Part shown: in pieces, positions 1 through 11,141 of the stretch
How the letters are laid out: every line of letters begins with the position of its first letter
Position numbering within the stretch: the first letter of the stretch is position 1
Assembly (NCBI GenBank): GCA_024236075.1
Contig: JACKLE010000003.1
Coordinates: forward strand, 179,343-243,342
Direction of reading: 5' to 3'
Length of the DNA stretch: 64,000 nucleotides
Source of the DNA: Alphaproteobacteria bacterium
GTDB lineage: Bacteria; Pseudomonadota; Alphaproteobacteria; JACAEB01
The notes under the pieces: generated by a model
Told to the model about the DNA's origin: nothing
What the model saw: the letters and a program-made list of their open reading frames with translations, nothing else
Databases searched by the model: none
Program-made: the position numbers and the translations under genes

Positions 1-665
1 CCGCCCGCGTCGACTACCATTCCTGCGGCGCCATCCGCGCCATGGCGCACGAGGCGCTCGCCATGGCCGACCGCCGCATCGCGCAAATCGACTGCTTCGA
101 CCTCTATTCCTGCTTTCCGGTGGCGGTCGAGATCGCGGCCGCCGAGCTCGCTCTGCACGAGGACGATCCGCGCGGCCTCACCGTGACGGGCGGGCTTCCC
201 TATTTCGGGGGGCCGGGCAACAACTATGCGACCCACGCCATCGCGACGATGGCCGAGCGGCTGCGCCAGAAGCCCGGCAGCTTCGGCCTCGTCACCGCCA
301 ATGGCTGGTATCTCACCAAGCATGCCGTCGGCATCTATTCGACCGCGCCGGTCGAGGGACCCTGGGTGCGGGGCGACCCGTCGCGCCTCCAGTCCGAGCT
401 CGACGCGCGCGAGCATCCCGAGCTCGTCGAGGCGCCGGAAGGCGCGGCCCGCGTCGAGACGTACACGGTGCTTCACGACCGCGACGGCCCGCGCCGCGTC
501 ATCCTCGTCGGGCGGCTCGGCGACGGGCGGCGCTTCCTCGCCAACACGCCGAAGGATCGCCCGGAGCTCGTCGAGCGCTTCCTCGCGGAGGATCTCATGG
601 GCGCGCGCGGCACGGTCGCGCAGGGCGAGGACGGGAGAAACGCGTTCATTCCGGGCGGCGCCTGA
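1..665 (+). CDS. Acetyl-CoA acetyltransferase / SCP2-type thiolase, C-terminal part (5' end outside window)
   Basis: The frame is open from base 3, before the first ATG, so the gene starts upstream of the window. The visible part has a YHSCGA block near the start, a DLYSCFPVAVE block and the glycine-rich GGPGNNYATHA motif that supplies the C-terminal catalytic His region of SCP2-type thiolases. After this comes a small beta-rich tail with VETYTVLHDRDG, found at the end of the roughly 500-residue alphaproteobacterial members. Thiolases condense or cleave acyl-CoA thioesters in the cytoplasm; the exact substrate cannot be told from this part. A histidine phosphatase gene follows after 30 bases on the same strand. 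Confidence 0.8.
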   Translation, partial: ARVDYHSCGAIRAMAHEALAMADRRIAQIDCFDLYSCFPVAVEIAAAELALHEDDPRGLTVTGGLPYFGGPGNNYATHAIATMAERLRQKPGSFGLVTANGWYLTKHAVGIYSTAPVEGPWVRGDPSRLQSELDAREHPELVEAPEGAARVETYTVLHDRDGPRRVILVGRLGDGRRFLANTPKDRPELVERFLAEDLMGARGTVAQGEDGRNAFIPGGA

Positions 666-695
666 GACGCGGCCGGACCAAGGGAGACCTGAAAC

Positions 696-1241
696 ATGCC
701 CAAACTCTATCTCGTGCGGCACGGCAAGGCGGCCGGCAGCTTCGGCGAGGACGCCGATCCGGGCCTGAGCCAGGAGGGCCGCGGCGAGGCCGACGCCGTC
801 GCGGAGGAGCTCAAGGCGCGCGGGCCGCTCGCCGTGGTGACGAGCCCATTGAGGCGATGCCGCGAGACGGCCGCGCCCCTGGCCGCCCTGTGGCGCCGCG
901 AGGCGCGCGTCCTGGAGGCGGTGCGCGAGGTGCCCTCGCCTGTGCCCTTCGCCGAGCGCGGGGAATGGCTGCGCGGCTTTCTTCAGACGAGCTGGGACAA
1001 GGCGCCGGCGGAGCTTCTCGCCTGGCGCGAGGGCGTCGTCGCGGCCCTCAAGGCCTTGACCGAGGACACCGTCGTCTTCACCCATTTCGTGCCGATCAAC
1101 GTCGCGGTGGGCGCGGCGAAGGATACCCGCCGCATCGTCAATTTCAGCCCGGACAATTGCTCGGTCACCATCCTCCACGCCGACGCCCACGCGCTCGCCG
1201 TTCTCGATCTCGGCCGCGAGGCGAAGACCGTGATACGCTAG
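696..1241 (+). CDS. Histidine phosphatase family protein (phosphoglycerate mutase/SixA type)
   Basis: This is a 181-residue cytoplasmic protein with the diagnostic LVRHGKA motif at residues 6-12; His9 is the expected phospho-acceptor. A TSPLRRCRETA block follows near residue 50, and a second conserved His sits in VVFTHFVPINV near residue 130. The family removes phosphate from small molecules or phosphohistidine proteins; no substrate can be assigned here. It lies 30 bases after the thiolase and 4 bases before nnr, so the three genes are probably co-transcribed. Confidence 0.8.
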   Translation: MPKLYLVRHGKAAGSFGEDADPGLSQEGRGEADAVAEELKARGPLAVVTSPLRRCRETAAPLAALWRREARVLEAVREVPSPVPFAERGEWLRGFLQTSWDKAPAELLAWREGVVAALKALTEDTVVFTHFVPINVAVGAAKDTRRIVNFSPDNCSVTILHADAHALAVLDLGREAKTVIR

Positions 1242-1245
1242 GGCC

Positions 1246-2763
1246 ATGCTCACCGCCCGCGACCCGGACGCGCTACTGACCGTCGCCGAGATGGCGGAGG
1301 CGGATGCGCGCACGATGGCCGGCGCGGCGGGGGCGCCGTCCGTGCCCGGACATCTCCTGATGGAGAATGCGGGGCGCGCGGTCGCCTTCGCGGTGGCCGA
1401 GCGCTTTCCCATGGAGGAGGGCTTTCGCCGCGTCGCCGTGCTCTGCGGACCCGGCAACAATGGCGGCGACGGCTTCGTCGCGGCGCGCCTCCTCGCGGCG
1501 GACGGCTACGACGTCACCGTCCATCTTCTCGGCCGGCGCGAGGAGCTCAAGGGAGACGCGGACGCCATGGCGGGCCTCTGGCACGGCACGCCCGCGCCGA
1601 TGGACGAGGGGGCGCTCGCCGGCGCCGACCTCGCGGTCGACGCCATTTTCGGGGCCGGCCTCGCACGCCCCGTCGAAGGCGTTCCGGCGCGCCTCGCGGA
1701 GATCGCGCGGGGAAGCCGGCTGCCGGTCGTCGCGGTCGACGTGCCGACCGGCGTCGACGGCGATACGGGCGCCGTGCGCGGCACCGCCTTCCAGGCCGCG
1801 GTCACGGTCACCTTCGCGCGGCGCAAGCGCGCCCACGCGCTGCTGCCGGGGCGCGCGCTCTGCGGCGAGGTCCATGTCGCGGATATCGGCATTCCCGATT
1901 CCGTGCTCGGAGAGATCGGCGCCGGGGCGCGCGAGAACGGGCCGGCCGCCTGGACGCGCCATTGGCCGCGTCCCGAGGCGACGGGCCACAAATACGATCG
2001 CGGACACACGCTCGTCGTGAGCGGCCCCGCGCACCGCACCGGCGCTGCGCGCCTCGCCGCGCGGGCGGCCCTGCGCGTCGGCTCGGGGCTCGTCACCGTC
2101 GTGAGCCCGCCGGGCGCCGTGCTCGTCAACGCCGCGCAGCTCACCGCCGTCATGGTGCGCCCCTTCGAGGGCGCGGAAGGCCTGTCGGAAATCCTCGCGG
2201 ACAGGCGCCTCAACGCTCTCGTCGTCGGGCCGGGCTGCGGGGTGGGGGAGGCGACCCGCGCGCTCGTCGAGGCCGCCGCGGCGACGCCCGTCGCGCTCGT
2301 CCTCGACGCCGACGCGCTCACGAGCTTCGCGGGGGACGCGGCCGCGCTCGCCCTTCTCCTCCGTGGGCGGACGGGCAGGACCGTCCTCACGCCCCATGCC
2401 GGCGAGTTCGCGCGCCTCTTCGGCGAGGAGGCGGTGAGCGAGGACCGTATCGGCATGGCCTGCGCCGCGGCCGAGCGCCTCGGAGCCACCGTGCTCCTCA
2501 AGGGGGGCGACACCGTGATCGCCGAGACGGGCAAGCCCGCGCTCGTCACCACCAACGCGCCGCCGAGCCTCGCGACGGCGGGCTCGGGCGACGTGCTCGC
2601 CGGCATGGTCGCCGGCCTCATGGCCCAGCACATGAGCGCCTACGAGGCCGCCGCCGCCGCCGCCTGGCTTCACGGCGAATGCGCGCGCGCCTTCGGGCCG
2701 GGCCTCATCGCGGAGGATCTCGCAGAGATGCTGCCGGAGGTCCTGGCGGAGAGGAGCCTTTAG
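1246..2763 (+). CDS. nnr: Bifunctional NAD(P)H-hydrate epimerase / ADP-dependent NAD(P)H-hydrate dehydratase
   Basis: The 505-residue protein repairs hydrated NAD(P)H (NAD(P)HX). The N-terminal YjeF_N epimerase domain (about residues 10-220) carries GPGNNGGDGFVAARLL near residue 65 and the VDVPTGVDGDTG block. The C-terminal YjeF_C ribokinase-like dehydratase domain (about 245-500) carries LTPHAGEFARLFG and the nucleotide-binding TAGSGDVLAGM motif near residue 445. Both domains look complete and the length is usual for the fused bacterial form. It follows the phosphatase gene closely and overlaps the convergent tautomerase gene by 4 bases at its stop codon. Confidence 0.93.
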   Translation: MLTARDPDALLTVAEMAEADARTMAGAAGAPSVPGHLLMENAGRAVAFAVAERFPMEEGFRRVAVLCGPGNNGGDGFVAARLLAADGYDVTVHLLGRREELKGDADAMAGLWHGTPAPMDEGALAGADLAVDAIFGAGLARPVEGVPARLAEIARGSRLPVVAVDVPTGVDGDTGAVRGTAFQAAVTVTFARRKRAHALLPGRALCGEVHVADIGIPDSVLGEIGAGARENGPAAWTRHWPRPEATGHKYDRGHTLVVSGPAHRTGAARLAARAALRVGSGLVTVVSPPGAVLVNAAQLTAVMVRPFEGAEGLSEILADRRLNALVVGPGCGVGEATRALVEAAAATPVALVLDADALTSFAGDAAALALLLRGRTGRTVLTPHAGEFARLFGEEAVSEDRIGMACAAAERLGATVLLKGGDTVIAETGKPALVTTNAPPSLATAGSGDVLAGMVAGLMAQHMSAYEAAAAAAWLHGECARAFGPGLIAEDLAEMLPEVLAERSL

Positions 2764-2981
2764 CCGGCCCCTCCTTGCGCCGCCTTCACCGCCGCCGCGT
2801 CGATGGTCTGCCCCCCGATCGCCCAATGGCCCTCCTCGGTCTCGAGGACGCGCACCCAGATGTGCGGGCGCATCGCCTCGCCGTAGAAGCGGGCCATGGT
2901 GTCGGTCATGGCGGCGGCGAGCTCCTTCTTCTTCTCCGGGCTCAGCACGTTCTTCACGAGATGGACGTCTATGAGCGGCAT
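2760..2981 (-). CDS. 4-oxalocrotonate tautomerase family protein
   Basis: This is a 73-residue tautomerase. I chose the ATG at 2981 because it gives MPLIDVHL, placing the catalytic Pro at position 2 after removal of the initiator Met, as the family requires; a frame open to 3041 would bury this Pro. The middle holds the typical MARFYGEAMRPHIWVRVLE segment. Such enzymes form small oligomers and move protons with the N-terminal proline; the substrate is unknown. The gene is convergent with nnr and their stop codons overlap. Confidence 0.8.
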   Translation of the reverse strand: MPLIDVHLVKNVLSPEKKKELAAAMTDTMARFYGEAMRPHIWVRVLETEEGHWAIGGQTIDAAAVKAAQGGAG

Positions 2982-3074
2982 GGCGGCCTCCCTGGCGGCG
3001 GTGTCGCGCGAAGCATCGCATGGCGATCCCGGGAGTTCCACGCGAGGTCGAAACCGGCTAGGAACGTCGCCATT

Positions 3075-3159
3075 GCCCAGGTGGCGGAACTGGTAGACGC
3101 GCTGGATTTAGGTTCCAGTGCCGCGAGGCGTGGAGGTTCGAGTCCTCTCCTGGGCACCA
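3075..3159 (+). tRNA. tRNA-Leu(UAG)
   Basis: The 85-nt gene has a 7-bp acceptor stem (GCCCAGG with CCTGGGC), an anticodon stem CTGGA/TCCAG around a TTTAGGT loop with anticodon TAG, a long variable arm typical of leucine tRNAs, a GGTTCGAGTCC T-arm and an encoded CCA end. Confidence 0.96.
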
Positions 3160-3300
3160 TGGCCGGCGGCCCGCGAGCCGCGCACGGCGCGGCCGGGCCC
3201 GCCGGCGTCCGCAAATCGACGCGAGGCGGAAGCCCTTGGCCTCGTCCGTCCACGGCAATTGTGTCGGTAGAGGCTGCCGGGGCTTCGCTCGCGGCGAGGA

Positions 3301-3460
3301 CCCCCACCCGGCCTCCCCCTTTCAGGGGGAGGGGTGAAAGCTGCGGCCGCTCGATCGGACGCCGGCGGCGTCGGTCCTTGCCGCGCGCGGGAACAGGTCG
3401 TGGAATCAAGGCATCGACCACGTCCTCTCCTCCCCCTGAAAGGGGGAGGCCGGGTGGGGG
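3301..3460. repeat. Perfect 32-bp inverted repeat around a 96-bp spacer
   Basis: Bases 3301-3332 and 3429-3460 are exact reverse complements. Each arm also folds on itself (CCTCCCCC with GGGGGAGG around a short loop). The core CACCCGGCCTCCCCC resembles an intergenic mosaic repeat common in Hyphomicrobiales genomes. The 406-base gap between tRNA-Leu and tig holds nothing else that I can support as a gene. Confidence 0.85.
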
Positions 3461-3565
3461 TGGCAGCCGCGCCCGCCGCGGCGGGCGTCGGCTTTACTCT
3501 CCGGGGGCGATCTGGTTTAAGTCCGCCTTCCGGCTCGGCCGAGCCCGTTGAGCGTGAGACTCCCC

Positions 3566-5071
3566 ATGCAAATCCAGGAAACGAGCGCCGAAGGCCTCGT
3601 GCGCCAGTTCCGCGTCACCATCCCCGCCTCCGATCTCGTCGCCGCGCTCGACGCGCGCCTCAGCGACCTCAAGGAGCGCGTGCAGCTCAAGGGCTTCCGC
3701 AAGGGCAAGGTGCCGCTCTCCTTCCTGAAGAAGGCCTACGGCAAGGGCCTGATGCCGGAGGTGATCGAGGAGACCGTCAACGCGACGACGCAGAAGGCGC
3801 TGAGCGAGCGCGACATCAAGGCGGCGATTCCGCCCAAGATCGATTTCGACGGCGAGCTCGACGAGGTCGTGAAGGGCGAGAGCGATCTCTCCTACACCAT
3901 GTCGGTCGAGGTCATGCCGACCTTCGAGGTCACGGACCTCAAGGCGATCTCGCTCGCGCGGCCGGTGGCCGAGGTCCCCGAGAGCGACATCGACGAGGCG
4001 CTTCAGCGGCTCGCGGAGCAGGCGCGCACCTATTCGCCGCGCGCGGAAGGCGAGGCCGCGCAGGACGGCGACCAGGTCACGATCGATTTCGTGGGCCGGA
4101 TCGACGGCAAGGCCTTCGACGGCGGCACGGCGGAAGGCGCGAGCCTCGTGCTCGGCCAGGGCCGCTTCATTCCGGGCTTCGAGGACGGCCTCCTGGGCGC
4201 CAAGGCGGGCGAGGAGCGCCTCGTCGCCGTGACCTTCCCGGAGGATTACGGGGTCGAGACGCTCGCCGGAAAGCCGGCCGAGTTCACGGTCCAGGTCCGC
4301 GACGTGAAGAAGCCCGACGACATCGTCCTCGACGACGAGCTCGCCAAGCGTCTGGGGCTCGACAGCCTCGCCAAGCTCAAGGAGACGCTCGGCGAGCGCT
4401 TCAAGGCCGATTTCACGCGCCAGTCGCGCGCGCAGCTCAAGCGGCGCCTGCTCGACGCGCTCGACGAGCGCCACTCCTTCGACCTGCCCCCGGGCATGGT
4501 GGAGGCCGAATTCGGCCTGATCTGGCGTCAGGTCCAGCACGATATCGAGCACCATGGCTACGACCCGGCGGACGAGGGCAAGAGCGAGGAGGAGCTCAAG
4601 GCCGAGTACCGGCGCATCTCCGAGCGCCGCGTGCGGCTGGGCCTCGTGCTGGCCGAGGTGGGCCAGGCCAATGCCATCACGGTGACGCAGGACGAGCTCT
4701 CGCGCGCGCTCTCCGACGAGGTGCGCCGCTATCCCGGCCAGGCCGAGCGCATCTACGAGTACTACCGCCGCCAGCCCGAGGCGCTCGCGCAGCTGCGCGC
4801 CCCGATCTTCGAGGAGAAGGTCGTCGACTTCATCCTCGAGCTCGCCGACGTCCGCGAGGAGACGGTCTCGAAGGAGGAGCTCTTCAAGGACCCCGAGGAC
4901 GAGCTGCCCTACGCCCATGGCGAGGTGCACCATCATCACCACGACGACGACGACGGCCACGATCACGACCATGGGCACGACCATGGGCACGACCATGACC
5001 ATGGGCACGATCACGATCACGATCATGACGGGGACCACGGCCACGGCGCGGGCGACGAGGCCAAGGGCTGA
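3566..5071 (+). CDS. tig: Trigger factor (ribosome-associated chaperone and prolyl isomerase) with His/Asp-rich tail
   Basis: The protein binds the ribosome exit site and shields nascent chains. The N-terminal ribosome-binding domain carries the FRKGKVPLSFLKK signature near residue 45. The FKBP-type isomerase domain spans about 160-245 (DFVGRIDGKAFDGG, PGFEDGLLGAKAGEE), and the C-terminal chaperone domain runs to about residue 450. I start at the ATG at 3566 (MQIQETSAEG), the family's usual start; the frame is open from a TTG at 3548. The last 45 or so residues are almost only His, Asp and Gly, beyond the usual end of about 450 residues, and look like a metal-binding tail. clpP follows, the common order. 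Confidence 0.95.
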   Translation: MQIQETSAEGLVRQFRVTIPASDLVAALDARLSDLKERVQLKGFRKGKVPLSFLKKAYGKGLMPEVIEETVNATTQKALSERDIKAAIPPKIDFDGELDEVVKGESDLSYTMSVEVMPTFEVTDLKAISLARPVAEVPESDIDEALQRLAEQARTYSPRAEGEAAQDGDQVTIDFVGRIDGKAFDGGTAEGASLVLGQGRFIPGFEDGLLGAKAGEERLVAVTFPEDYGVETLAGKPAEFTVQVRDVKKPDDIVLDDELAKRLGLDSLAKLKETLGERFKADFTRQSRAQLKRRLLDALDERHSFDLPPGMVEAEFGLIWRQVQHDIEHHGYDPADEGKSEEELKAEYRRISERRVRLGLVLAEVGQANAITVTQDELSRALSDEVRRYPGQAERIYEYYRRQPEALAQLRAPIFEEKVVDFILELADVREETVSKEELFKDPEDELPYAHGEVHHHHHDDDDGHDHDHGHDHGHDHDHGHDHDHDHDGDHGHGAGDEAKG

Positions 5072-5282
5072 CGGCGCCTCGCGGGCCGGCTCGCGCGCTT
5101 GAGGCACCTTCCGGCGGGGCGCCCCCTCGCCGATCGGGTTAGCGCGCCTTAAATGAAATGCGTGGCAGGCTTGCCAGCCGCAGCGCCCGGAGCCGATGCT
5201 CCCAGGACGAGCCCCGAGCGAAGGCTTCTAAGACGAGAACGATCGCGCCGGCGCCCGCCGGCCGCCAACCCCGCGAGGCATC

Positions 5283-5927
5283 ATGACGATCTTCCACGGC
5301 CAGGCCCCCGAGGTCACGCTCTCCAATCTCGTTCCCATGGTGGTCGAGCAGACCAATCGCGGCGAGCGGGCCTTCGACATCTATTCGCGCCTCCTCAAGG
5401 AGCGAATCATCTTCGTGACCGGCGGCGTCGAGGACTATGTGGCGGGGCTCGTGACCGCGCAGCTCCTCTATCTCGAAGCCGAGAACCCGAAGAAAGAGAT
5501 CGCGATGTACATCAATTCCCCGGGAGGCGTCGTCACCTCCGGGCTCGCGATCTACGACACGATGCAGTACATCCGCTGCCCGGTTCAGACCATCTGCATC
5601 GGCCAGGCGGCCTCCATGGGCTCGCTCCTCCTCTGCGCGGGCGAGCCTGGCATGCGCTTCGCGCTGCCCAATGCGCGGATCATGGTGCACCAGCCCTCGG
5701 GCGGCTTTCAGGGCCAGGCCTCGGACATCGAGCGCCACGCCGAGGAGATCATCAAGGTGAAGCGGCGCCTCAACGACATATATGTGCGCCATACCGGGCG
5801 CTCCCTCGACGAGGTCGAGGAGGCGCTCGACCGGGACCGTTTCATGACGGCGGACGAGGCCAAGGGCTTCGGCCTCATCGACGAGGTCTTCACCAAGCGG
5901 CCCGAGCTTGGGGCGGCGGCGGCCTGA
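5283..5927 (+). CDS. clpP: ATP-dependent Clp protease proteolytic subunit
   Basis: The 214-residue serine peptidase forms the barrel core of ClpXP and ClpAP. The catalytic triad is visible at Ser111 (QAASMGS), His136 (MVHQPSGG) and Asp185 (DRDRF), at the same numbering as the E. coli precursor. The YINSPGG oxyanion segment is present at 77-82. It lies between tig and clpX, with which it works. A 36-nt hairpin lies 34 bases after the stop. Confidence 0.97.
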   Translation: MTIFHGQAPEVTLSNLVPMVVEQTNRGERAFDIYSRLLKERIIFVTGGVEDYVAGLVTAQLLYLEAENPKKEIAMYINSPGGVVTSGLAIYDTMQYIRCPVQTICIGQAASMGSLLLCAGEPGMRFALPNARIMVHQPSGGFQGQASDIERHAEEIIKVKRRLNDIYVRHTGRSLDEVEEALDRDRFMTADEAKGFGLIDEVFTKRPELGAAAA

Positions 5928-5960
5928 GGGCTGCCGCCGAAACGCGCGGGTCCCGCCATG

Positions 5961-5996
5961 CCATGGCCTCATCCTTGCTATCGGATGAGACCATGG
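5961..5996 (+). terminator. Hairpin after clpP, possible terminator
   Basis: Arms 5961-5974 and 5983-5996 (CCATGGCCTCATCC / GGATGAGACCATGG) pair over 14 positions with one mismatch around TTGCTATC. No T-run follows, so it could be an RNA end protector or attenuator instead. The rest of the 309-base clpP-clpX gap (5928-6236) holds a small inverted repeat, GGTGAT/ATCACC at 6063-6079, and no gene. Confidence 0.45.
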
Positions 5997-6236
5997 GAGC
6001 TAGACCGGAAAGGGTCCCATTCACGCGCCTCGCTTAATCCAATCTTGATCGGGCTTTCCTATGGTGATCGAATATCACCTTGACCTGCCAGCGCTTCGCG
6101 GAAGGGGAGAGGGCAAGCCCAATCGACGGCGGTGCGCGTCCGCAATGAGGACGCCGGCCTCTGTCGGCGGCCTTTCGACAGGAAGGCAGGCTTGCGCGAA
6201 AACCGCGGGTCAGGCCAGGGATGTCAAGGAGACGGC

Positions 6237-7502
6237 ATGAGCAAGACCAGCAGCGGCGATAACAAGAGCACCCTCTACTGCTCGTTCTGCGGCAAGAGCC
6301 AGCACGAGGTCAGGAAGCTCATCGCCGGCCCGACCGTGTTCATCTGCGATGAATGCGTCGAGCTCTGCATGGACATCATTCGCGAGGAGAACAAGAGCAC
6401 CATCGGCAAGTCGCGCGATGGCGTTCCGACCCCCTCCGAGATCTGCCGCGTGCTCGACGACTACGTGATCGGCCAGGGCCACGCCAAGCGCGTGCTCTCG
6501 GTCGCCGTCCACAATCACTACAAGCGCCTGAGCCACGCCTCGAAGTCGAGCGACGTGGAGCTCGCCAAGTCGAACATCCTGCTCGTCGGGCCCACGGGCT
6601 CGGGCAAGACGCTGCTCGCCCAGACCCTCGCGCGCATCCTCGACGTGCCGTTCACCATGGCCGACGCGACGACGCTCACCGAGGCGGGCTATGTCGGCGA
6701 GGACGTGGAGAACATCATCCTGAAGCTGCTCCAGGCCGCCGACTACAATGTCGAGCGCGCCCAGCGCGGCATCGTCTACATCGACGAGGTCGACAAGATC
6801 TCCCGCAAGTCGGAAAACCCCTCGATCACGCGAGACGTGTCGGGCGAGGGCGTGCAGCAGGCCCTTCTGAAGATCATGGAGGGCACCGTCGCTTCCGTGC
6901 CGCCGCAGGGGGGCCGCAAGCATCCCCAGCAGGAGTTCCTGCAGGTCGACACGACGAACATCCTCTTCATCTGCGGCGGCGCCTTCGCGGGCCTCGAGCG
7001 GATCATCGCCAATCGCGGGCGCAAGACCTCGATCGGCTTCGGGGCGACCGTCCAGGCCGAGGACGAGCGGCGCACGGGCGAGCTCCTGCGCGAGGTGGAG
7101 CCCGAGGACCTTCTGAAGTTCGGGCTCATCCCGGAATTCGTCGGGCGCCTTCCGGTCGTCGCCACGCTCGAGGATCTCGACGAGGCGGCGCTGATGGACA
7201 TCCTCCTGAAGCCCAAGAACGCGCTGGTGAAGCAGTATCAGCGCCTCTTCGAGATGGAGAACGTCCAGCTCACCTTCACCGACGACGCGCTGAAGTCGGT
7301 CGCGCGCAAGGCCATCGCCCGCAAGACGGGGGCCCGGGGCCTGCGCTCGATCATGGAGGCGATCCTGCTCGAGACCATGTTCGAGCTGCCCTCGCTCGAC
7401 GGCGTGGAGGAGGTGGCGATCAGCGCCGAGGTCGTGGATGGCCGCGCGCGGCCGCTCTACATCTACGCCGACCGGCGCCACGAGGTCGAAAACAGCGCCT
7501 GA
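6237..7502 (+). CDS. clpX: ATP-dependent Clp protease ATP-binding subunit ClpX
   Basis: The 421-residue AAA+ unfoldase feeds substrates to ClpP. The N-terminal C4 zinc domain has Cys15, Cys18, Cys37 and Cys40. Walker A GPTGSGKT lies near residue 118 and Walker B VYIDEVDKI near 180; the pore and sensor regions follow (KTGARGLRS near residue 365). The start at 6237 gives MSKTSSGD, the usual alphaproteobacterial N-terminus, with AAGGAG at 6226-6231; the frame is open from further upstream. A GC hairpin with TTT follows the stop. Confidence 0.97.
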   Translation: MSKTSSGDNKSTLYCSFCGKSQHEVRKLIAGPTVFICDECVELCMDIIREENKSTIGKSRDGVPTPSEICRVLDDYVIGQGHAKRVLSVAVHNHYKRLSHASKSSDVELAKSNILLVGPTGSGKTLLAQTLARILDVPFTMADATTLTEAGYVGEDVENIILKLLQAADYNVERAQRGIVYIDEVDKISRKSENPSITRDVSGEGVQQALLKIMEGTVASVPPQGGRKHPQQEFLQVDTTNILFICGGAFAGLERIIANRGRKTSIGFGATVQAEDERRTGELLREVEPEDLLKFGLIPEFVGRLPVVATLEDLDEAALMDILLKPKNALVKQYQRLFEMENVQLTFTDDALKSVARKAIARKTGARGLRSIMEAILLETMFELPSLDGVEEVAISAEVVDGRARPLYIYADRRHEVENSA

Positions 7503-7528
7503 GGCGTCTCGGCGCCTCCATCCTTTCG

Positions 7529-7558
7529 GGGCGGCGGGCCGCGAGGCCGCCGCCCTTT
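7529..7558 (+). terminator. Rho-independent terminator of clpX
   Basis: A 9-bp perfect stem GGGCGGCGG / CCGCCGCCC (7529-7537 and 7547-7555) is followed by TTT, 26 bases after the clpX stop. The remainder of the 457-base gap to lon (7559-7959) contains no gene I can support; lon must have its own promoter there. Confidence 0.65.
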
Positions 7559-7959
7559 GCACAGGAAATCGATCCCGATCGGGGACAGGCGGGCCGCCGC
7601 GACGCCGCGCCGTTTGACAGGCCGCGCCCGAGCCCGGACACTTTTGCGTGGGGCAGGGGGAGTCGCTGGGCCTTGAGCTGGCGGACGCAGCATCTTGATA
7701 TGGGGTTAAGGGCGCGCCACCTAAGATTGGAACCGGGGACAGACAGGCGCACAGCCTGCGCCGTCTCCAGCATCCTATGCGGACGATCCGGCTTCCTGCC
7801 GGGGCTAGGTCGGCCGGACCCGAGGGCGATGCGCGCGCCAGACGCGTGGCGATCCTCGCGGTCCGTTGCGGCCTCCGCGCCAAGGCCCAGTCGTCGCCCC
7901 GTTGCGGCCGACCAATGGCGGTGAGGCGTCTCGTCCCCCGAAGGTGAGGGCATAAGTCG

Positions 7960-10401
<2,442 letters not shown>

Positions 10402-10430
10402 GACATGCGGCCGAGAGGCCGACCGAGGCG

Positions 10431-10458
10431 AAGGCGGGCACCCCGGTGCCCGCCTTTT
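10431..10458 (+). terminator. Rho-independent terminator of lon
   Basis: Perfect stem GGCGGGCACC / GGTGCCCGCC (10433-10442 and 10445-10454) with a two-base loop is followed by TTTT. Confidence 0.85.
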
Positions 10459-10540
10459 CCTTTGGGCTCCGCCATCTCGTCCGTACGCGGAATCGCGCCC
10501 CGGAGCCCTCTACCTATCGAGATCTTGTCGACGGAACGAA

Positions 10541-10562
10541 AAATGGCGGAATTCCGCCATTT
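10541..10562. repeat. 22-bp perfect palindrome upstream of HU
   Basis: Each half reads AAATGGCGGAA / TTCCGCCATTT with no spacer. It lies after the lon terminator and 193 bases before the HU start, in an otherwise empty 353-base gap. It could be an operator for a dimeric regulator of hupB, or a nucleoid-protein site; the sequence does not decide. Confidence 0.8.
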
Positions 10563-10754
10563 CGGTATGGCTCGCGGATACTTCCGGCCATGGGCGCATA
10601 GCTGAGCGCGCTTTGTGCACGTGCAGCATGAAATTCGGCGCGAAGACCGTGAAAAACCGCACTTTTCTGCGCCTTTTCGCTTTGACCGCCGCAGAATCCG
10701 GGCGTTAGATTTCGCGGCTCAGCTCACTCCCTCGATCGAAGAAAGGGGCTCCCC

Positions 10755-11027
10755 GTGAACAAGAACGATCTCGTTTCGGCGGTCGCCGACACCACGTCTC
10801 TCTCCAAAGCCGACGCCACCAAGGCGGTCGACGCGGTGTTCGACGTCATCACTGCCGCCATGAAGAAGGGCGACGAGGTCCGCCTCGTGGGCTTCGGCTC
10901 TTTCGTGGTCGCCAACCGCGCCGCGAGCGAAGGGCGCAATCCGCGCACCGGCGAGGTCATCAAGATCCCTGCCTCGCGCCAGCCCAAGTTCCGCGCCGGC
11001 AAGGGCCTCAAGGACGCGCTGAACTGA
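10755..11027 (+). CDS. hupB: DNA-binding protein HU
   Basis: The 90-residue histone-like protein bends and packs DNA as a dimer. The GFGSFVVANRAASEGRNPRTG segment (around residues 46-66) is the conserved beta-arm region with the minor-groove RNPRTG tip, and the C-terminus FRAGKGLKDALN is typical. The start codon is GTG, with AAAGGGG at 10742-10748 as ribosome site. It has its own terminator at 11077-11104. Confidence 0.97.
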   Translation: MNKNDLVSAVADTTSLSKADATKAVDAVFDVITAAMKKGDEVRLVGFGSFVVANRAASEGRNPRTGEVIKIPASRQPKFRAGKGLKDALN

Positions 11028-11076
11028 GTTCCGCAAGTCCGCTCAAGTCGCTTTCCCGCTCATAGGATGCGGGTCG

Positions 11077-11104
11077 AGGGCCGCATGCGTGCGGCCCTGC
11101 TTTT
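11077..11104 (+). terminator. Rho-independent terminator of HU gene
   Basis: Stem AGGGCCGCA / TGCGGCCCT (11077-11085 and 11090-11098) with loop TGCG is followed by GCTTTT. Confidence 0.85.
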
Positions 11105-11141
11105 CCGTGCGGCGACATGTGATAAACCGGCGGTCCCGGAG

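Noticed and set aside
4968..5040. Tandem GACCATGGGCAC units, considered as a DNA repeat or CRISPR-like array
   Set aside because: They are in frame and encode the His/Asp tail of trigger factor. There are no spacers, and no cas genes are in the window.
7672..7701. A possible heat-shock (sigma-32) promoter for lon, CTTGAG then TTGATAT
   Set aside because: The -10 element and the spacing do not fit the alphaproteobacterial consensus well enough to list it as a feature.
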